A DNA stretch of 64,000 nucleotides, from assembly GCA_019347945.1 (NCBI GenBank), contig JAHWKK010000005.1, positions 118,799 through 182,798 of the forward strand, read 5' to 3'. How positions within the stretch are numbered: position 1 is the stretch's first letter; every line of letters begins with the position of its first letter. Below, in pieces: positions 1 to 9,016 of the stretch. Source of the stretch: Acidobacteriota bacterium (GTDB lineage: Bacteria; Acidobacteriota; Thermoanaerobaculia; Gp7-AA8; JAHWKK01). Both the position numbers and the translations under genes were made by a program. The notes below the pieces were generated by a model that was not told the DNA's origin, did no database searches, and saw only the letters and a program-made list of their open reading frames with translations.

Positions 1-1362
1 GGCGATCAGATGAACCGAGGTCGCGACCAGGAACGGTTCGATCCCCATGTTCATCAGCCGGTTCACGGTCGAGGGGGCGTCGTTGGTGTGGAGCGTGGAG
101 AGGACGAGGTGGCCCGTCAGCGCGGCCTTGATCGCGATCTCCGCCGTTTCGAAGTCCCGGATCTCGCCGACCAGAACGATGTTCGGATCCTGGCGGAGGA
201 ACGATCTGAGGGTGGCCGCGAAGTTCAGGCCGATCTGTTCCTTCATCTGAACCTGGTTGATCCCCGGGAGGTTGAACTCCACCGGATCTTCCGCGGTCAT
301 GATGTTGACCTCGGGGGCGTTGATCTTCGAGAGCGCCGAATAGAGCGTGTTCGTCTTGCCGGACCCCGTCGGGCCCGTGACCAGCACCATTCCCCAAGGC
401 TTGAAGATCGCCTCTTCGAACTGTGCCAGCGACTCCGGCTCGAAGCCGAGCTTGGCGAGGTCGAGCATCAGATTGTCTTTATCGAGAAGACGAAGAACGA
501 CCTTCTCCCCGAAGAGAGTCGGCAGCACCGAGACGCGGAAGTCGAGCTCCTTGTTCTTCTCGTTGAGCTTCATCTTCAGCTTGATCCGGCCGTCCTGCGG
601 AAGCCGCTTTTCGGAGATGTCGAGTTTGGCGAGAATCTTGACCCGGGACGTGATCGCGTCCCTCAGCTTCAAGGGCGGATTCATGATCTCGTAGAGGATT
701 CCGTCGATCCGGAACCGGACCCGGTACTCCTTCTCGTACGGCTCGATGTGAATGTCGGAAGCTCCTCGCTTGATCGCGTCGGTGAGGATGAGGTTGACCA
801 GCTTGACCACCGGCGCCTCTTCCGATTCCGCCGCGAGCGAGTCGACGTCGAGATCCTCTTCCTCCTCGAGCACCTCCAGATCGCTTGCTTCCTCGGTCTC
901 GAGATCGTCCATGACGCGCTTGAGCTCGATCGCGTGCGTCGCGCCGTAGTACTTCTCGACGGCTCTCTTAATCCCGAGCTCCGACGCGACCACCGGCTCG
1001 ACGTTGTATCCGGTCATGAACTTGATGTCGTCCATCGCGAAAACGTTGGTGGGATCCGCCATGGCGATCGTGACCGTCGCGCCGGTCTTGTTGACGGGAA
1101 TGATGTTGTACTTGCGGGCGACTTCCGACGGAATCAGCTTGATCACGGCATCGTCGATGTCGAAATGGTCGAGGCTGATCGAAGGAACACCGAACTGCTG
1201 CGACAGACACTCGGTGATGTCCTCCTCTGAGACATACCCGAGATTGATGATCGTTTCACCGAGCTTCGCGCCGGTCTCGCGCTGCCGGTCGAGAGACTCC
1301 TTCAGCTGGTCCTGAGTCATCAGGCCAGCTTTGACGAGTAGCTCTCCGAGTCTAATGCTCAT
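1..1362 (-). CDS. pilB: Type IV pilus assembly ATPase PilB (C-terminus beyond window)
   Basis: Hexameric cytoplasmic ATPase that powers pilus extension, belonging to the GspE/PilB secretion ATPase family. Only the first 454 codons lie inside the window. The N-terminal GspE_N/MshEN-type domain (start MSIRLGELLVKAG, with GYVSEEDITECL) is followed by an acidic linker rich in Glu/Asp near residue 165, and then by the core. The core carries the GASDIHIEP motif, the Walker A sequence GPTGSGKTNT near residue 330, and a later GEIRDFETA Walker B/Asp-box region. The ATG at 1362 is preceded by an AGG-containing stretch. The family is usually about 570 residues, so roughly 110 are missing. The assignment to PilB rather than GspE rests on the MshEN-type N-terminus and is likely but not certain. 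Confidence 0.9.
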   Translation of the reverse strand, partial: MSIRLGELLVKAGLMTQDQLKESLDRQRETGAKLGETIINLGYVSEEDITECLSQQFGVPSISLDHFDIDDAVIKLIPSEVARKYNIIPVNKTGATVTIAMADPTNVFAMDDIKFMTGYNVEPVVASELGIKRAVEKYYGATHAIELKRVMDDLETEEASDLEVLEEEEDLDVDSLAAESEEAPVVKLVNLILTDAIKRGASDIHIEPYEKEYRVRFRIDGILYEIMNPPLKLRDAITSRVKILAKLDISEKRLPQDGRIKLKMKLNEKNKELDFRVSVLPTLFGEKVVLRLLDKDNLMLDLAKLGFEPESLAQFEEAIFKPWGMVLVTGPTGSGKTNTLYSALSKINAPEVNIMTAEDPVEFNLPGINQVQMKEQIGLNFAATLRSFLRQDPNIVLVGEIRDFETAEIAIKAALTGHLVLSTLHTNDAPSTVNRLMNMGIEPFLVATSVHLIA

Positions 1363-1464
1363 AACTTGCCTTTCTCGGGCGCCAGGCGCCGAGTCTTCAG
1401 ACGACCATCGGACTACGAAACATAACACGGCGCCGCCGGGCGACAAATGCTTTCCTCGTTGATC

Positions 1465-2463
1465 TTAAGTCGAAAAGCCGGAAAGGAGTCGATCGATCGA
1501 CTCGATGACCGAACTGGTTGAAATCGAGCCCATCGCCCGGTCCGCGCCCCAGGTGCTGACGACCGCCACCTTCCGGCCCCACGGGCCGTTGCGGCCGGGA
1601 TCGGTCGGGCCGTACAACCCGACGACCGGCCTTCCCATCGCGGCGGCCATGTGCAGCGGTCCCGTGTCGCCCCCGACCACCAGGAGCGCCGCGGCGAGCA
1701 GGCCGCCGAGCTCCCGAAGGTCCGTCGGCGGCGCCAACCGGGCGCCGGAACCCTCCGCCACCTCTCCGGCGAGCTCCTCCTCGCCCCGCCCCCACACGAC
1801 GAGCACGTCCGCTCCTCGGGAGATCAGGTGCCGGCCGAGCTGCGCGAAACTCTCCGGACTCCAGTTCTTCTCCGCTCTCCCGGTTCCCGGTATCAGAACG
1901 ATCGGCCCCGTCGTCTCCGGCTTCCGGACACCGAGGAAGCGGGAGAAGTCGAGCTCCGGAATCGGAAGGGGAGCTCCGGCGATCGCAGAAGCGAGCGCCA
2001 TGTTCTGCTCGATGACGTGGAGCGACGGATCGACCTCGATCCTCCGATTGATCAGCAGCAGAGCAGCCTTTTCCCGTATCGAGCTCGCGCCGAAGCCCCA
2101 TCGGGTGCCTGCTCCGGCGACGAGTCCCCAGATCGCGCTCTTTAGAAGGCCCTGGAAGTCGACCGCACACTCGCCCCGGGCGAAGTCCCGCACGGCGCTG
2201 CGGGCCGCGCGAAACTGCCGGATGGCCTCAGGCGAGAACGGAGCGTGTCCCCACCGCTTCATCGTCACCGGAATCACTTCGACGTTCGAGATCTCCCGCG
2301 CGAGCTCCTGATACGCCCCTTCGACTGCCCAGGCCATCTTCGAACCGGCGAGTGCACGCGAGAGCGCGACCACCGCCGGAGCGGTATGGAGGACGTCACC
2401 CAAGGCGGAGAGGCGGATGACGAGCAGCCTGCTGCAATCCGGCCCGGGCGATTCGGAGCTCAT
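1465..2463 (-). CDS. Glycosyltransferase family 9 (LPS heptosyltransferase)
   Basis: 332-residue GT9 protein, expected to transfer heptose from ADP-heptose onto the LPS inner core at the cytoplasmic face of the inner membrane. The N-terminal signature LLVIRLSALGDVLHTAPA and the C-terminal nucleotide-sugar site VGGDTGPLHMAAA followed by GLYGPTDPGRNGP are both present. Its ATG overlaps the stop of the heptose-1-phosphate adenylyltransferase gene by four bases (ATGA), so donor synthesis and use are translationally coupled. WaaC versus WaaF cannot be decided from sequence alone. Confidence 0.9.
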   Translation of the reverse strand: MSSESPGPDCSRLLVIRLSALGDVLHTAPAVVALSRALAGSKMAWAVEGAYQELAREISNVEVIPVTMKRWGHAPFSPEAIRQFRAARSAVRDFARGECAVDFQGLLKSAIWGLVAGAGTRWGFGASSIREKAALLLINRRIEVDPSLHVIEQNMALASAIAGAPLPIPELDFSRFLGVRKPETTGPIVLIPGTGRAEKNWSPESFAQLGRHLISRGADVLVVWGRGEEELAGEVAEGSGARLAPPTDLRELGGLLAAALLVVGGDTGPLHMAAAMGRPVVGLYGPTDPGRNGPWGRKVAVVSTWGADRAMGSISTSSVIESIDRLLSGFST

Positions 2464-2939
2464 CTGCCGGTTCGACCGAGGATCTCGGTCGTCGAATGGT
2501 CCTTCGGATCCCCGACGATCGCGACCCGCCCGCCATAGCTTCGCACCAGCGCCCCCTCCGGGACCGATGACTCCGTGTAATCAGTTCCTTTGCACTGGAC
2601 GTCCGGACGCAGCCTCTCGATCAGGCCCGCGGGGGAGGAATCGTCGAAAATGACGACGTAGTCGGGCCAGAGGGTCGATGCGATCATCTCGGCGCGCTCC
2701 TCCGCAGGCATCACCGGCCGCCCGGAACCTTTGATCTCCCGGACCGAACGGTCTCCATTGACCGCGACGACGAGAATGTCCGCCTCCCGGGAGGCCCCCT
2801 CGAGATAGCGGAGATGACCGACGTGAAGGATGTCGAAACAACCGTTGGCCAGAGCGACGGTTCGACCCTCCTGGCGCCGGACCTTCAATTCGCGCTCGAG
2901 CTCGTCCGTATCGAGAATCGGTGCGGGACTCCGTCTCAT
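2460..2939 (-). CDS. rfaE2: D-glycero-beta-D-manno-heptose 1-phosphate adenylyltransferase
   Basis: 159-residue nucleotidyltransferase that makes ADP-heptose from heptose 1-phosphate and ATP. It matches the stand-alone second domain of HldE/RfaE. The fold signature [18 protein letters not shown] contains the HxGH catalytic motif, and it is followed by [15 protein letters not shown] and the C-terminal HSTTEIL substrate segment. The kinase half of HldE is not next to it, so the two activities must be encoded separately. The gene overlaps hutU by four bases upstream and the heptosyltransferase gene by four bases downstream. Confidence 0.93.
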   Translation of the reverse strand: MRRSPAPILDTDELERELKVRRQEGRTVALANGCFDILHVGHLRYLEGASREADILVVAVNGDRSVREIKGSGRPVMPAEERAEMIASTLWPDYVVIFDDSSPAGLIERLRPDVQCKGTDYTESSVPEGALVRSYGGRVAIVGDPKDHSTTEILGRTGR

Positions 2940-4585
2940 CGCTTCAGCATCGGGATGTCGACGCCCCTCTCCCCGGCCACGTCGATCGCCCTCTCATATC
3001 CGGCATCCACGTGGCGCATGACGCCGGTGCCGGGGTCGGTCGTGAGAACGCGCTCGATCCGGGTCGCTGCCGCCTCGGTGCCGTCGGCGACCACGACCAT
3101 ACCTGCATGGAGCGAGTAGCCGATTCCGACTCCGCCGCCGTGATGGAACGATACCCATGTGGCGCCGGCCACGGCATTGAGGAGCACGTTGAGAATCGGC
3201 CAGTCCGCGATTGCATCGGAACCGTCTTTCATCCCCTCGGTTTCCCTGTTCGGAGATGCGACCGACCCGGAGTCGAGGTGGTCGCGCCCGATGACGATCG
3301 GCGCCCGGACTGCTCCCGAACGGACGAGCTCGTTGAACGCCAGTCCGGCCCGGTCCCGCTCCCCGTAACCGAGCCAGCAGATTCTCGCTGGAAGGCCCTG
3401 AAATTCGACCCGCTCCTGCGCCATACGGATCCAGCGGTGGAGCGCGACGTCGTCGGGAAAGAGCTCGAGTATCTTTTCGTCGGTCACCCGGATGTCCTCG
3501 GGATCTCCGGAGAGAGCCGCCCACCGGAACGGTCCCTTCCCCTCGCAGAATAGCGGCCGGATGAAGAGGGGGACGAACCCTTCGATCGCGAACGGATTCT
3601 CGACGCCCGCTTTGAGGGCCTGGCCGCGAAGATTGTTGCCGTAGTCGAACGTCACCGCGCCGGCGTCCTGGAGCGCGATCATGGCGCGGACGTGGCGAGC
3701 CATCGATTCGTATGAGCGTCGGACGTATTCGTCGGGATCGCGACGGCGGAGCTCGAGCGCCGCATCGAAGCTCAGGCCCGTCGGGACGTAGCCGTTCAAC
3801 TCGTCGTGCGCGGAGGTCTGGTCGGTCAGGACATCGGGGATGATCGAGCGCTCGAGGAGGCGCTCGAGAAGATCGACGGCGTTGGCGACGACTCCGATCG
3901 AGACGGCCTCTCCGGCGTTTTTCGCCTCGAGAGATCGATCGATCGCCTGATCGAGATCATCGATTCGTTCGTCGAGGTATCGCTTTTCGAGTCGTCGCTC
4001 GATTCTGCTCGGGTCGATCTCCGCGATCAGACAGGTCGCTTCGTTCATCGTTGCGGCGAGTGGCTGGGCTCCTCCCATCCCTCCGAGCCCGCCGCTCACG
4101 ACGAGCCGCTTCCGGAGCGAGTCTCCGAAATGCCGGCGTGCGACGGCGGCGAAACACTCGAAGGTCCCCTGGAGGATCCCCTGGGTTCCGATGTAGATCC
4201 ACGATCCCGCGGTCATCTGTCCATACATGGTCAAACCGAGGTCTTCGAGTCGCCGGAACTCCTCGGAGGTTGCCCAGTGGGGAACCAGGTTGGAGTTCGC
4301 GATCAGGACGCGGGGTGCGTCGGCATGTGTGCGGAAAACGCCGACCGGCTTGCCCGACTGGACCAGAAGGGTCTCGTCGTTCTCGAGGCGTCGCAGCGCG
4401 CTGACGATCGCATGGAACGCCTCTTCGTTTCGTGCTGCCTTGCCACGCCCCCCGTAGACGATGAGGTCTTCGGGGCGCTCGGCGACCTCCGGGTCGAGAT
4501 TGTTCATCAGCATCCGGAGCGCCGCCTCCTGCTGCCATCCTCGGCAGCTCAGCGTCGATCCGCGTGGTGCTCGAATTGTCTTCAT
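2936..4585 (-). CDS. hutU: Urocanate hydratase (urocanase)
   Basis: 549-residue cytosolic enzyme of histidine degradation, converting urocanate to imidazolone propionate with a tightly bound NAD+. It has nearly the usual family length (about 550). The NAD-binding glycine run [16 protein letters not shown] lies near residue 165, and the highly conserved [11 protein letters not shown] and [12 protein letters not shown] segments lie in the C-terminal third. No hutH, hutI or hutG is nearby. Its stop overlaps the start of the heptose adenylyltransferase gene, so it is the first gene of a run that continues into LPS-core genes, an unusual partnership. Confidence 0.95.
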   Translation of the reverse strand: MKTIRAPRGSTLSCRGWQQEAALRMLMNNLDPEVAERPEDLIVYGGRGKAARNEEAFHAIVSALRRLENDETLLVQSGKPVGVFRTHADAPRVLIANSNLVPHWATSEEFRRLEDLGLTMYGQMTAGSWIYIGTQGILQGTFECFAAVARRHFGDSLRKRLVVSGGLGGMGGAQPLAATMNEATCLIAEIDPSRIERRLEKRYLDERIDDLDQAIDRSLEAKNAGEAVSIGVVANAVDLLERLLERSIIPDVLTDQTSAHDELNGYVPTGLSFDAALELRRRDPDEYVRRSYESMARHVRAMIALQDAGAVTFDYGNNLRGQALKAGVENPFAIEGFVPLFIRPLFCEGKGPFRWAALSGDPEDIRVTDEKILELFPDDVALHRWIRMAQERVEFQGLPARICWLGYGERDRAGLAFNELVRSGAVRAPIVIGRDHLDSGSVASPNRETEGMKDGSDAIADWPILNVLLNAVAGATWVSFHHGGGVGIGYSLHAGMVVVADGTEAAATRIERVLTTDPGTGVMRHVDAGYERAIDVAGERGVDIPMLKR

Positions 4586-5130
4586 ATCGTTTCGAAGAAC
4601 TATTCTATGCGGCCCACGAGTGGAAGAAGAGTGAAGAGTGAAGAGTGAAGAGTGAAAGAAGAGAAGCCGCGAAGGTAACCACTCGATACACTCACCCTTC
4701 GTTCACGAGCCTGCCGCCAGATTCTTCGCCCGCGCTCCGCCGGGCTCAGAATGACGAGTGTTGTGTTTGTGCGACGTGACGATCATGCACGAATGTTTGT
4801 TCTCGCGAAAACCCTCCCCTCGTCATCCTGAGCAATTGACCGGCGCGTTTGCGACGGTGAAGCGGAAATGACCCTGTGGAGTGCAGAAACAACCGCACTC
4901 GCATACTCAAACCGACGTCGTCCCGAGCGGGCGGTCGGGCGGGCAAGCGAGGGACCTTGTAGGGTCGGACATCAGGCCAAGCGAAGCGCTGCAAAAGGTC
5001 GAAGTCCACGCAATTTCGTGGTCGTTTCATTAGAGCCGCCGAAGGACGGCGAAGGATCTGGGCGCGGGATCGTGAGCCAACGTTGCACCTCCAACCTCCA
5101 ACCGAACACCGCGTTGGATAGAATTCGCCC
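4586..5130. repeat. Intergenic repeat region (GAAGAGT tandem repeat plus REPIN-like element A1)
   Basis: No gene is seen in these 545 bases. A heptamer GAAGAGT is repeated four times at about 4627-4654. From about 4702 to 5078 there is an imperfect long inverted repeat. The left arm (4703-4758) reads CACGAGCCTGCCGCCAGATT onward to GCTCAGAATGACGAG. The right arm (4820-4833 plus 5033-5078) is the reverse complement of a close variant. The right arm is split by about 199 bases. Related copies lie at 20534-20703, 20734-20785 and 48971-49026. Confidence 0.75.
4834..5032. mobile_element. 199-bp insert nested in the REPIN-like element
   Basis: The intact copy at about 20650-20700 reads CCTGAGCCGCCGAAGG without a break. 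In this copy the same sequence is interrupted between CCTGAGC and GAGCCGCCGAAGG, leaving GAGC on both sides (4830-4833 and 5033-5036) as a possible 4-bp target-site duplication. No convincing terminal inverted repeats or open reading frame are seen in the insert. Confidence 0.45.
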
Positions 5131-5775
5131 GTGCCGGTCGAAGAATCGATGCGGGATCGGAGTCGAAAGATCTACAGACGGCTCGTCCGGATGTATCCGG
5201 ATGCCGAGTGCAGTCTCGACTTCGAGAACGCCTGGCAGCTGCTCGTCGCGACGATTCTCTCCGCCCAGAGCACCGATGCGAACGTCAACGAGGTGACGCC
5301 GCGGCTCTTCGAGCGCTTTGCCGGTCCGGAAGATCTGGCGAATGCGAAGCGGAACGAGATCGAAGAACTGATTCACTCGACCGGTTTTTTCCGTCAGAAG
5401 GCGAAGGCGATCCAGACGACGGCGCTGGCGGTCGTCAGGGAGCACGGTGGTGTGGTGCCCGACACGATGGAAGAGCTGGTCGAGCTCCAGGGTGTCGGGC
5501 GGAAGACGGCGAACGTCGTGCTCGGAAACGCGATGGGACGGCCGGCTGGCGTGGTCGTCGACACTCACGTCCGTCGGGTCTCGTCGAGGCTCGGCTTCAC
5601 CGCGCACGACGATCCGGTGAAGATCGAGCGCGATCTGATGGAGCTTTTCTCGAAGAGAACGTGGGTTCGCCTGAGCCACCTCCTGATCGCGCACGGCCGG
5701 GCGATCTGTCAGGCGCGTAGACCGCTTTGCGAACAGTGCCGGCTTTCGGATCTCTGCCCCTCGTCCCGAGTGTGA
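5131..5775 (+). CDS. nth: Endonuclease III (DNA glycosylase/AP lyase)
   Basis: 214-residue base-excision repair enzyme that removes oxidised pyrimidines and nicks abasic sites. The helix-hairpin-helix LQGVGRKTANVVLG carries the catalytic lysine, and VVDTHVRRVSSRLG carries the catalytic aspartate. The C-terminal 4Fe-4S ligands have the exact spacing C-x6-C-x2-C-x5-C (CQARRPLCEQCRLSDLC). The start is taken as the GTG at 5131. An ATG at 5149 is an equally plausible start and would remove six residues. Confidence 0.95.
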   Translation: MPVEESMRDRSRKIYRRLVRMYPDAECSLDFENAWQLLVATILSAQSTDANVNEVTPRLFERFAGPEDLANAKRNEIEELIHSTGFFRQKAKAIQTTALAVVREHGGVVPDTMEELVELQGVGRKTANVVLGNAMGRPAGVVVDTHVRRVSSRLGFTAHDDPVKIERDLMELFSKRTWVRLSHLLIAHGRAICQARRPLCEQCRLSDLCPSSRV

Positions 5776-5828
5776 GAGGATGAGTGCCCGAAGCAGGACC
5801 TCGCACGGCTCTTGCTGCGGGATGACCC

Positions 5829-6209
5829 GTGGACCGTTCCCTCGGAGAGATCATCAAGGGGCTGATGGCCGACATCTCGACCCTGATCCGGAGCGAGATC
5901 GCGCTCGCCAAGCTGGAAGTCCGCCATTCCGTCACGAAGCTCGGCGTCGGAGGAATCTTCTTCCTCGTTGCGGGCATCTTCGCCCTGACGGGAGTCATTC
6001 TCCTGATCGTCATGCTGATCCTCATCCTGGCGATCTGGCTCCAGACCTGGGCAGCCACGCTGATCGTTGCACTGCTGCTGTTCGCGCTGGCTTTCGTGGC
6101 CGTGATCATGGGTAAGAAGAAGCTCTCGAGCCTCGAGATCGTTCCGAAGGCGAGCGTCGAGAGTGTTCGAACCGACATCAATGCGATCAGAAACAGGGGG
6201 ACTCAGTGA
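5829..6209 (+). CDS. Small membrane protein, Holin-X/YqjE-like (phage holin superfamily III)
   Basis: 126 residues with a GTG start. An amphipathic N-terminus (about 1-35) is followed by two strongly hydrophobic segments at roughly residues 37-68 and 70-92, the arrangement of the Holin-X/YqjE family of inner-membrane proteins. It overlaps the next gene in a GTGA overlap. In many bacteria this family sits beside a DUF3618-like gene, as here. No function is established; the name does not imply lysis. Confidence 0.7.
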   Translation: MDRSLGEIIKGLMADISTLIRSEIALAKLEVRHSVTKLGVGGIFFLVAGIFALTGVILLIVMLILILAIWLQTWAATLIVALLLFALAFVAVIMGKKKLSSLEIVPKASVESVRTDINAIRNRGTQ

Positions 6210-6529
6210 GCGACCGGGAACATGAGCGCGCGCATATCGAGCTGGCGATCGAGAGGGCACGGGATCGTGTCGGAACTTCGATCGATGAGCTGGATGAACG
6301 GGTCAAGAGCAAAATCGATTTCGGTCGAATGGCCAGAGAACACACCCCTCAGTTGCTTGCGGTCGGAGGAGTGATCGGACTCGTCATGGGTCTCGGAATC
6401 CCGAAGGCGTTCATCCGGATGGTCCAGATCGGCATCCCCGTCGGGATCGCTCTCGAGATCGCACGGCGCTCCCGGCCGAGCGACGAGAACCAGGAGCAGG
6501 CGGAGTCGGAAGCGAAGATCTTCAGCTGA
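6206..6529 (+). CDS. DUF3618-like small membrane-associated protein
   Basis: 107 residues, GTG start overlapping the preceding stop. The N-terminal half is charged and helical (IELAIERARDRVGTSIDELDERV), as in DUF3618 proteins. It is followed by a glycine-rich hydrophobic segment at about residues 50-82 and a polar tail. Its last eight bases overlap the convergent dprA gene. The pairing with the preceding holin-like protein supports a shared envelope role, which remains unknown. Confidence 0.6.
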   Translation: MSDREHERAHIELAIERARDRVGTSIDELDERVKSKIDFGRMAREHTPQLLAVGGVIGLVMGLGIPKAFIRMVQIGIPVGIALEIARRSRPSDENQEQAESEAKIFS

Positions 6530-7610
6530 TCCGAACGTAGGCGGCGCCCGGAAGCGCTTTGACGAGTCCTCGGGTTTCGAGCTCGAAAAGCGCGGTGCCC
6601 AGCCGGCTGACCGGCGTCCTGCTCCGCTCGGCGATCGCATCGACGTGCAGGGGCTCATCCGGCTTCAGCGTCTTCAGGATCGTCGCCAGACCCTCCGGAA
6701 GATCGGGTTCGGCTTCGCGAGCGAGCTCCGGACCGACATCGATCCCGATCTCTTCGAGAATGTCGGAAACGTCGTGCACCAGCTTGGCTCCGTACTGGAT
6801 CAGCCGGTGCGGCCCCTCGGTTCCCTCGTGAAAGATCGAGCCCGGAACGGCGAAGACTTCACGGTTCTGCTCGGCAGCCAGGCGGGCGGTGATCAGGGAG
6901 CCGCTTCTCGCCGAAGCCTCGACGATCACCGCGCCGGCCGACAGACCGGAGATGATCCGGTTCCGGACCGGGAAATTCGACTTGTGAGGCGGCCGTCCGG
7001 GCGGCAGCTCCGTGATGAGCGTGCCGCCGGTAGCGACGATTCGCTCGGCGAGCTTCTCGTGCGAGCGGGGGTAAATCACGTCGATACCCGTCGCCATGAC
7101 GGCAATCGTCGTTCCTCCGGCCGTGACGGCGGCTTCGTGAGCCGCCGAGTCGATCCCTCGTGCGAGACCGGAGACCACGACGACCCCGTGTCTGGCGAGC
7201 TCGCGAGCGAGACGGGTCGCGGCTGCGAGGCCGTAGTGCGTGGCCTTTCTGCTCCCGACGACGGCGACCGATCGCCGCGAGAGAGCATCCCGGCTTCCCC
7301 GCACCCAGAGCGCCGAAGGGGGATCGTGAATCTCGGCGAGAAGCGGGGGATAGCCGGGGTCGAGAAGGGTGATCACATGGTCGCGCCAGCGTTCGACCTG
7401 ATTTGCAAATTCAGGCAGTTGTAACGGATCTCTGACCAGCCGGGCGCGCGGTTCGGATAGATTCAGAAGCGACGCGAGCGCCCGAACCGGAGTCTGGGCG
7501 ACCTCGGTCAATGGATCGAACGTCTGCCGGAGCACGCGCATGCGTGCGGGGTTGAGAAAATGGATGAAAGAATACGCGAGATGAAGATCGCGGAGTTTGT
7601 CAGATGGCAT
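6522..7610 (-). CDS. dprA: DNA processing protein DprA/Smf
   Basis: 362-residue cytosolic protein that loads RecA on incoming single-stranded DNA during natural transformation. The Rossmann-fold core is clear: VAVVGSRKATHYG at about residue 112, VVVSGLARGIDSAAH, YPRSHEKL, FPVRNRIISGLS and EASARSGSLITARLA. An N-terminal helical region (1-75) and a C-terminal winged-helix DprA-WH domain (about 300-362) flank it. Together with pilB at the window start this fits competence or type IV pilus-based DNA uptake, though no com genes are visible. Confidence 0.95.
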   Translation of the reverse strand: MPSDKLRDLHLAYSFIHFLNPARMRVLRQTFDPLTEVAQTPVRALASLLNLSEPRARLVRDPLQLPEFANQVERWRDHVITLLDPGYPPLLAEIHDPPSALWVRGSRDALSRRSVAVVGSRKATHYGLAAATRLARELARHGVVVVSGLARGIDSAAHEAAVTAGGTTIAVMATGIDVIYPRSHEKLAERIVATGGTLITELPPGRPPHKSNFPVRNRIISGLSAGAVIVEASARSGSLITARLAAEQNREVFAVPGSIFHEGTEGPHRLIQYGAKLVHDVSDILEEIGIDVGPELAREAEPDLPEGLATILKTLKPDEPLHVDAIAERSRTPVSRLGTALFELETRGLVKALPGAAYVRIS

Positions 7611-7711
7611 CGTGGGGTACCGATGCCGGGCGGAGATGCGGGTAAGCCTCTCGAGCGGGACGCGGAGATTATAATCGGAAACTCTCCGGCTGTCGCCGGT
7701 CCGGGCTCACG

Positions 7712-8302
7712 ATGAAACGCCTCCTGCCCATTTTCCTCACCACATTGGTTGCCGTACCGATCGGATGCCGGAGCCACGACCTGTCCACCGAGCAGGGGCA
7801 GGCGCGCTTCGGGGTCGAGGCTGCCGAGATGAATCTGTGGAGAGAGGCGAGGTTCCGTTTCGAGAAGACCGTGCAGATGAATCCCGACGACGCCCGGAAC
7901 TGGAGCAACCTGGCCGTCGCTTACGAGGGTACCGGAGAGTACGACCTCGCTCGGGACGCCTATCTCCGCGCGCTTCAGCTCGATCGGGCCAACGAGTTCG
8001 TCCAGAGGAACTACTCCCGGTTTCTCGAGCACTACGGAACACCCGAGGCGGAAGACGCGAAGGAAGAGTCGCCGGAAGAAGCGGAAAAGCCGACTGAGGA
8101 TGCGGAAGCGTCGCCGGAAGAATCGGACGAGACAACGGAAGAAGTGGAAGAGTCGGAGGATGCCGAAGAGTCGGAGGAGACCGAAGAGTCGGAAGATCCG
8201 AACGAGGATCTCCCGGATGGCTCGGTGCCGCCCGCAGCGCCGATCGATCCGGACCCGGGAGACTCCGAGATGCCCGAGGACGAGAGTGAGGACTCAAATT
8301 GA
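7712..8302 (+). CDS. TPR lipoprotein with acidic C-terminal tail
   Basis: 196 residues. The signal peptide MKRLLPIFLTTLVAVPIGC ends in a lipobox-like cysteine (C19). Residues 25-110 form tetratricopeptide repeats (EARFRFEKTVQMNPDDARNW, then YDLARDAYLRALQLDRANE). From about residue 115 the sequence is almost entirely Glu/Asp/Ser/Pro, a low-complexity acidic tail. The stop overlaps the TTG start of the next gene, so it is the first gene of a three-gene envelope operon ending with the large barrel fusion protein. It is probably an assembly or scaffold lipoprotein; its partner is unknown. Confidence 0.75.
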   Translation: MKRLLPIFLTTLVAVPIGCRSHDLSTEQGQARFGVEAAEMNLWREARFRFEKTVQMNPDDARNWSNLAVAYEGTGEYDLARDAYLRALQLDRANEFVQRNYSRFLEHYGTPEAEDAKEESPEEAEKPTEDAEASPEESDETTEEVEESEDAEESEETEESEDPNEDLPDGSVPPAAPIDPDPGDSEMPEDESEDSN

Positions 8303-9000
8303 AAAGAAGCTGGCTCATGGCAGCTCTTCTACTCGGTTCATGGGGCGCTGGCTCGATCGACGCCAAGGTCGTCGAAGCGAAGCTCACGCTTCCGGTCGAG
8401 CCGAAGCTCGCATTGGCGAGGGACGATCGGGTCGCCATCGCTCCTTTCGTGATCGCGACCTCGGCTGAAGAGGATCAACCGAATCGCCGGGAAGCACGGG
8501 TGGACGTGCTGCGCGAGTTTCAACGCTACCTCGCCAAGAACATCGCGAGAGAAGCGCGCGCGGAAGTCACGATCATCGATGACGTCCAGCTCACCGGGGG
8601 AAGCGTCAACGAACTGGTGGCGGATCAGGGCTTCTGGCGCGGCATCGGTCGTCGCTACGGAGCCGACATCGTCATCTCGGGGATCATCGACTTCGACATC
8701 GAGGACAAGGTCGGTTATCGATCCGAGGAGTACGTCTCTCCGCTCGATGGCCGGACGTACTACCGGCAGGTTCTGGTCGAGACGACGGGATTCGTTTTCG
8801 ACATCGTCGTGCTGATCTTCGATGGCGAAACGGGAGAGAAGCTCGTGGAGGAAAACTTCCGCGATTTCAAGGAACTGCGAGGAAGGAACTTCGATGAAGT
8901 TCTGGGACTGTTCCAGAACCTTCGAGCACTGGAAACGAAAATCATCGGGCTTTTCGTGAAGCAGGAGGTTGCTTCGACCCGTTACCTCTTCACCCGGTAA
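8299..9000 (+). CDS. Secreted protein of unknown function
   Basis: 233 residues. The TTG at 8299 is chosen because it gives a proper signal peptide (MKRSWLMAALLLGSWGAGS) and overlaps the preceding stop as TTGA; the internal ATG at 8317 would lose the positively charged n-region. The mature part has a VAIAPF strand, then long mixed alpha/beta sequence with YGADIVISGIIDFD. That pattern loosely recalls CsgG/LpoB-type periplasmic folds, but no family is claimed. It lies between the TPR lipoprotein and the peptidase/barrel fusion, so a joint envelope role is inferred. Confidence 0.6.
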   Translation: MKRSWLMAALLLGSWGAGSIDAKVVEAKLTLPVEPKLALARDDRVAIAPFVIATSAEEDQPNRREARVDVLREFQRYLAKNIAREARAEVTIIDDVQLTGGSVNELVADQGFWRGIGRRYGADIVISGIIDFDIEDKVGYRSEEYVSPLDGRTYYRQVLVETTGFVFDIVVLIFDGETGEKLVEENFRDFKELRGRNFDEVLGLFQNLRALETKIIGLFVKQEVASTRYLFTR

Positions 9001-9016
9001 CCATGGAGGGAGCACA

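Noticed and set aside
10..1230. Long plus-strand open frame opposite pilB
   Set aside because: The minus strand encodes clear PilB motifs over the same bases; the opposite frame is a high-GC shadow with no domain features.
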